From the NCBI GenBank assembly GCA_905205995.1, contig CAJLFU010000040.1, positions 1 to 15,369 on the forward strand: a stretch of 15,369 nt of DNA, read 5' to 3'. Shown one piece after another: positions 13,358 to 15,369 of this stretch (its first letter is position 1; each line of letters begins with the position of its first letter). The notes beneath the pieces are model-generated. The model did not search any database. It saw nothing but the letters and a program-made list of their open reading frames with translations, and was not told where the DNA came from. Source of the stretch: an uncultured Haemophilus sp. (GTDB lineage Bacteria > Pseudomonadota > Gammaproteobacteria > Enterobacterales > Pasteurellaceae). Both the position numbers and the translations under genes were made by a program.

Positions 13358-14055
13358 TACCAACCGCCTTTTAAATTAATTTTGAATATATTAAATTTGA
13401 ATTCATTTTTATAAGTTGGTGTAAATGTACGTTTATACTTCTGTTGATAATATTGAACTAGCTTTGCTTTTGCGCTATTTTCAATAAGAGTCTTATTAGT
13501 ATAGGCAGATGTCATACCTAGCAAAAAATCGCATATCTGAATCAATACAACCTCTTTAGATGGTAATGCTTGGACATTCTGTATTTTTGCCATCAAATTT
13601 GCATTGATTAAACAATTTTTTAATACCTTTAATCTATGTAAATCATAATTAGTTTTTATATCACAAAAAACATTATATTCATTGAATGAATCAATCCAAT
13701 GATTCAAAAGCTGATAGTAAAATTTATAAAACCCTAATTCCTCATCATTTTGGCATAATTCTTTCCTGAACTGTTTTCTATCAACTAAAATGCAACGGAA
13801 TCTTACGTTATGTTTATAAGATTCAAATAAATCAATTAAATCCTTATAAAATTCAAGACTACTATTTGAAACCTTCCTCCATTTTATTTCACCCCAAATA
13901 TTATGTTCCTCTCTTAAAGCTGTGATTTTGTTTTTAATATCCACTCTAAGGTCTCTCCGTAGCCATAAACTACCAATGGTTAAGTACTCTACTTTGGGTT
14001 TTGCTGATGTAAATAAATCTGGATAATTCTCATCACAATAGATATCAAACTTCAT
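13357..14055 (-). CDS. DUF3800 family protein (RNase H-like fold)
   Basis: A 232-residue protein with AAGGA (14065-14061) 5 nt before ATG 14055. The pattern fits DUF3800: N-terminal strand FDIYCDEN (3-10) opening the fold, TIGSLWLRRD (26-35), GEIKWRKVS (55-63), VRFRCILVDR (84-93), FYKFYYQLL (109-117), VFCDIKT (129-135) and VVLIQICDFLLGM (169-181). The acidic residues Asp8, Glu56, Asp132 and Asp176 sit where the family has its presumed metal-binding set, so a nuclease is plausible. DUF3800 genes are common in mobile and defence islands; no precise substrate is known to me. It starts 62 nt after hsdS and overlaps the next gene by one base, so the two are a coupled pair inside the hsd operon. 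Confidence 0.85.
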   Translation of the reverse strand: MKFDIYCDENYPDLFTSAKPKVEYLTIGSLWLRRDLRVDIKNKITALREEHNIWGEIKWRKVSNSSLEFYKDLIDLFESYKHNVRFRCILVDRKQFRKELCQNDEELGFYKFYYQLLNHWIDSFNEYNVFCDIKTNYDLHRLKVLKNCLINANLMAKIQNVQALPSKEVVLIQICDFLLGMTSAYTNKTLIENSAKAKLVQYYQQKYKRTFTPTYKNEFKFNIFKINLKGGW

Positions 14056-14117
14056 ATATTTCCTTTGATTCTTATAATACTGATACATTTACTTTATTTT
14101 TGGAATACTTAGATAAA

Positions 14118-15287
14118 TTACACAAACATCTTCTGTAGCAATCCTTTCTTCCAGTTTTTTGCCTGCTCTAACTGCTGAGCTAGATTTTCTATTCTTTGAT
14201 CAATCCAAGTAAGGAAATTAGCAATTTCCGATTGTTCTTTCATACAAGGGACAAGAAACTTCACTTTTTTAATAGAGCTTCCTACAATTTGTGGTTGAGC
14301 AGATCCCGTAATAACATCTGAGAACCCCCGTATACATAGGGCATAATAAATAAATTTTACGTTATATTTTTGTTCATCAATGTCATCAATAGACATTGAA
14401 TTTCCGGTTATATAAGTTTTGGGTTTAACCAAAGTAACTTCGCCACATGTTGCTCCGCGACAAGTTACAGTAATAGTTTCATTTTCATGATTATATTCAG
14501 AGTAAAATCCAATATATCCATTAGCCCCAAAAACAGGATAGCCACTTTCTGTCATATCTGACGATGAAATTGTTTTCCATTGTTGAGGATTAGATATCTC
14601 TCCCAGTATTTTTTCTTCCCACTCCCCAAAATCTTCTCCATTATCATCTTTAAATCTAATTTCTTGGTTAAAGATTTTTTGCATTACACCTTTTTTATAT
14701 TGAATCATTAACTGATGTTGCTCATTTAGCTGAGAGATCTTTTCATCCACTGTAGTGAGAAAGTCTGCTATTTTTGTTTGCTCTACTTTCGATGGAATTT
14801 TGATTTTAAATTGTCGGATAGTTGACAAATTCAATCCTGCTTTAGCTCCAGCATCATTTAATCCATTAAGTTTATTATTATAAACTGTTGTAGAAAGCAG
14901 ATAAGCAACAAATTTTGAATTAATTTGATTATTTAAACGAACTAATGCGGTATGTTGATTTATATAAGCAGAACCAAAATTTTTTGGTATCCAGCCCAAT
15001 TTACCTAATTCCGCTGTAATAGAAATTAAAATATCTCCATATTGCAAACTTGAACGAGTACCTTCAGTTGATGATTCTGGTAGTTTTACGAATTTTAAAT
15101 CCTCTAAATTCAATCTAATTCCATCACGAACTAAATTTGTCATTCTTATGAATTTGTCACCATCATTTGCATAATATTTTGCCCAATCACGAGAACCACT
15201 TGTAATAATTTCAGAAAAATCCGATAGTTTGATACTTTCCCAATTACCGATAAATTCTTTAAACCTTAATTTTGGACTATCTATCAT
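14118..15287 (-). CDS. hsdS: Type I restriction-modification specificity subunit HsdS
   Basis: HsdS sets the bipartite DNA target for both methylation and cleavage. The 389 residues show the classic two-fold layout: TRD1 (about 1-165), conserved helix CR1 (166-206: EQTKIADFLTTVDEKISQL), TRD2 (about 207-345), CR2 (350-389: EQSEIANFLTWIDQRIENL). CR1 and CR2 end in matching KKGVMQKIF and KKGLLQKMF, and each TRD opens with a similar LRFKEF.../IRFKDD...W segment, showing the internal duplication. Start ATG 15287 overlaps the stop of the preceding methylase frame as ATGA. Both TRDs look intact. The recognition sequence cannot be read from the protein. Confidence 0.95.
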   Translation of the reverse strand: MIDSPKLRFKEFIGNWESIKLSDFSEIITSGSRDWAKYYANDGDKFIRMTNLVRDGIRLNLEDLKFVKLPESSTEGTRSSLQYGDILISITAELGKLGWIPKNFGSAYINQHTALVRLNNQINSKFVAYLLSTTVYNNKLNGLNDAGAKAGLNLSTIRQFKIKIPSKVEQTKIADFLTTVDEKISQLNEQHQLMIQYKKGVMQKIFNQEIRFKDDNGEDFGEWEEKILGEISNPQQWKTISSSDMTESGYPVFGANGYIGFYSEYNHENETITVTCRGATCGEVTLVKPKTYITGNSMSIDDIDEQKYNVKFIYYALCIRGFSDVITGSAQPQIVGSSIKKVKFLVPCMKEQSEIANFLTWIDQRIENLAQQLEQAKNWKKGLLQKMFV

Positions 15288-15369
15288 TTTTTTCCATTAA
15301 AAGGTGAAATTATTCTCAATTCTACACAATCTCCCGCGAGCACTTTATCGGTTTGCTCCGCTTCTAATG
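15284..15369 (-). CDS. hsdM: 3' end of hsdM (type I DNA methyltransferase), partial
   Basis: The minus frame from the right edge reads LEAEQTDKVLAGDCVELRI then ISPFNGKK and stops with TGA at 15286-15284, overlapping the hsdS start as ATGA. Such coupling of hsdM to hsdS is typical. Only about 27 residues are present, with none of the catalytic motifs (NPPY and the SAM site lie further upstream), so identity rests on position. Confidence 0.65.
   Translation of the reverse strand, partial: LEAEQTDKVLAGDCVELRIISPFNGKK

Noticed and set aside
14600..14660. Possible inversion or recombination site within hsdS between the two half-repeats
   Set aside because: The half-repeats are similar in protein sequence but no long identical inverted DNA repeat or nearby invertase gene is visible in the window.
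1..15369. CRISPR arrays, tRNA genes, insertion sequences
   Set aside because: No regularly spaced repeats, cloverleaf sequences, transposase genes or terminal repeats were found on reading the window.

Overview
The window looks like a Pasteurellaceae chromosome of the genus Haemophilus or a close relative. It carries the Haemophilus-type DNA uptake signal (AAGTGCGGT and its complement) at least seven times, including a back-to-back pair used as a terminator. BirA, GuaB and GuaA are clearly Haemophilus-like, and non-coding DNA is very AT-rich. From memory, GuaA is close to but not identical with H. influenzae GuaA, so a sister species such as H. parainfluenzae or H. haemolyticus is plausible; this is not proven.

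Left part (1-6172), mostly core chromosome. Positions 1-121 hold an rRNA operon promoter and leader (-10/-35, stem-loop, boxA) firing leftwards, so a 16S gene lies just off the left edge. Next come a conserved gene of unknown function (246-1067, fumarylacetoacetase-like motifs), the convergent birA (minus strand), and guaB and guaA for GMP synthesis. guaB and guaA are not adjacent: after a strong guaB terminator sits an AT-rich gene for a DUF4062 (TIR-like fold) protein with an extra C-terminal domain, which looks like an inserted defence-type gene.

Middle part (about 6060-9905), the left end of an integrative mobilizable element inserted at the 3' end of guaA. A P4-type tyrosine integrase follows the guaA terminator, with repeated GACGGTAtT motifs around its promoter. 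Then comes a ColE1-type mobilization cassette: MobC, an HEN-type relaxase MobA, and two genes (MobB-like membrane protein, MbeD-like coiled coil) encoded entirely inside mobA in a second frame. A small acidic protein of unknown function ends the rightward block. No conjugation machinery is visible, so the element would have to borrow a helper's.

Right part (9877-15369), cargo on the minus strand: a type I restriction-modification operon read hsdM (only its last codons in the window) - hsdS - DUF3800 gene - small putative RNase-like gene - hsdR. The two extra genes sit between hsdS and hsdR, the slot held by the anticodon nuclease gene prrC in the EcoprrI locus, which makes them the best candidate here for an undescribed defence module. 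Two hairpins lie between this pair and hsdR. The right end of the element (attR) is not in the window.
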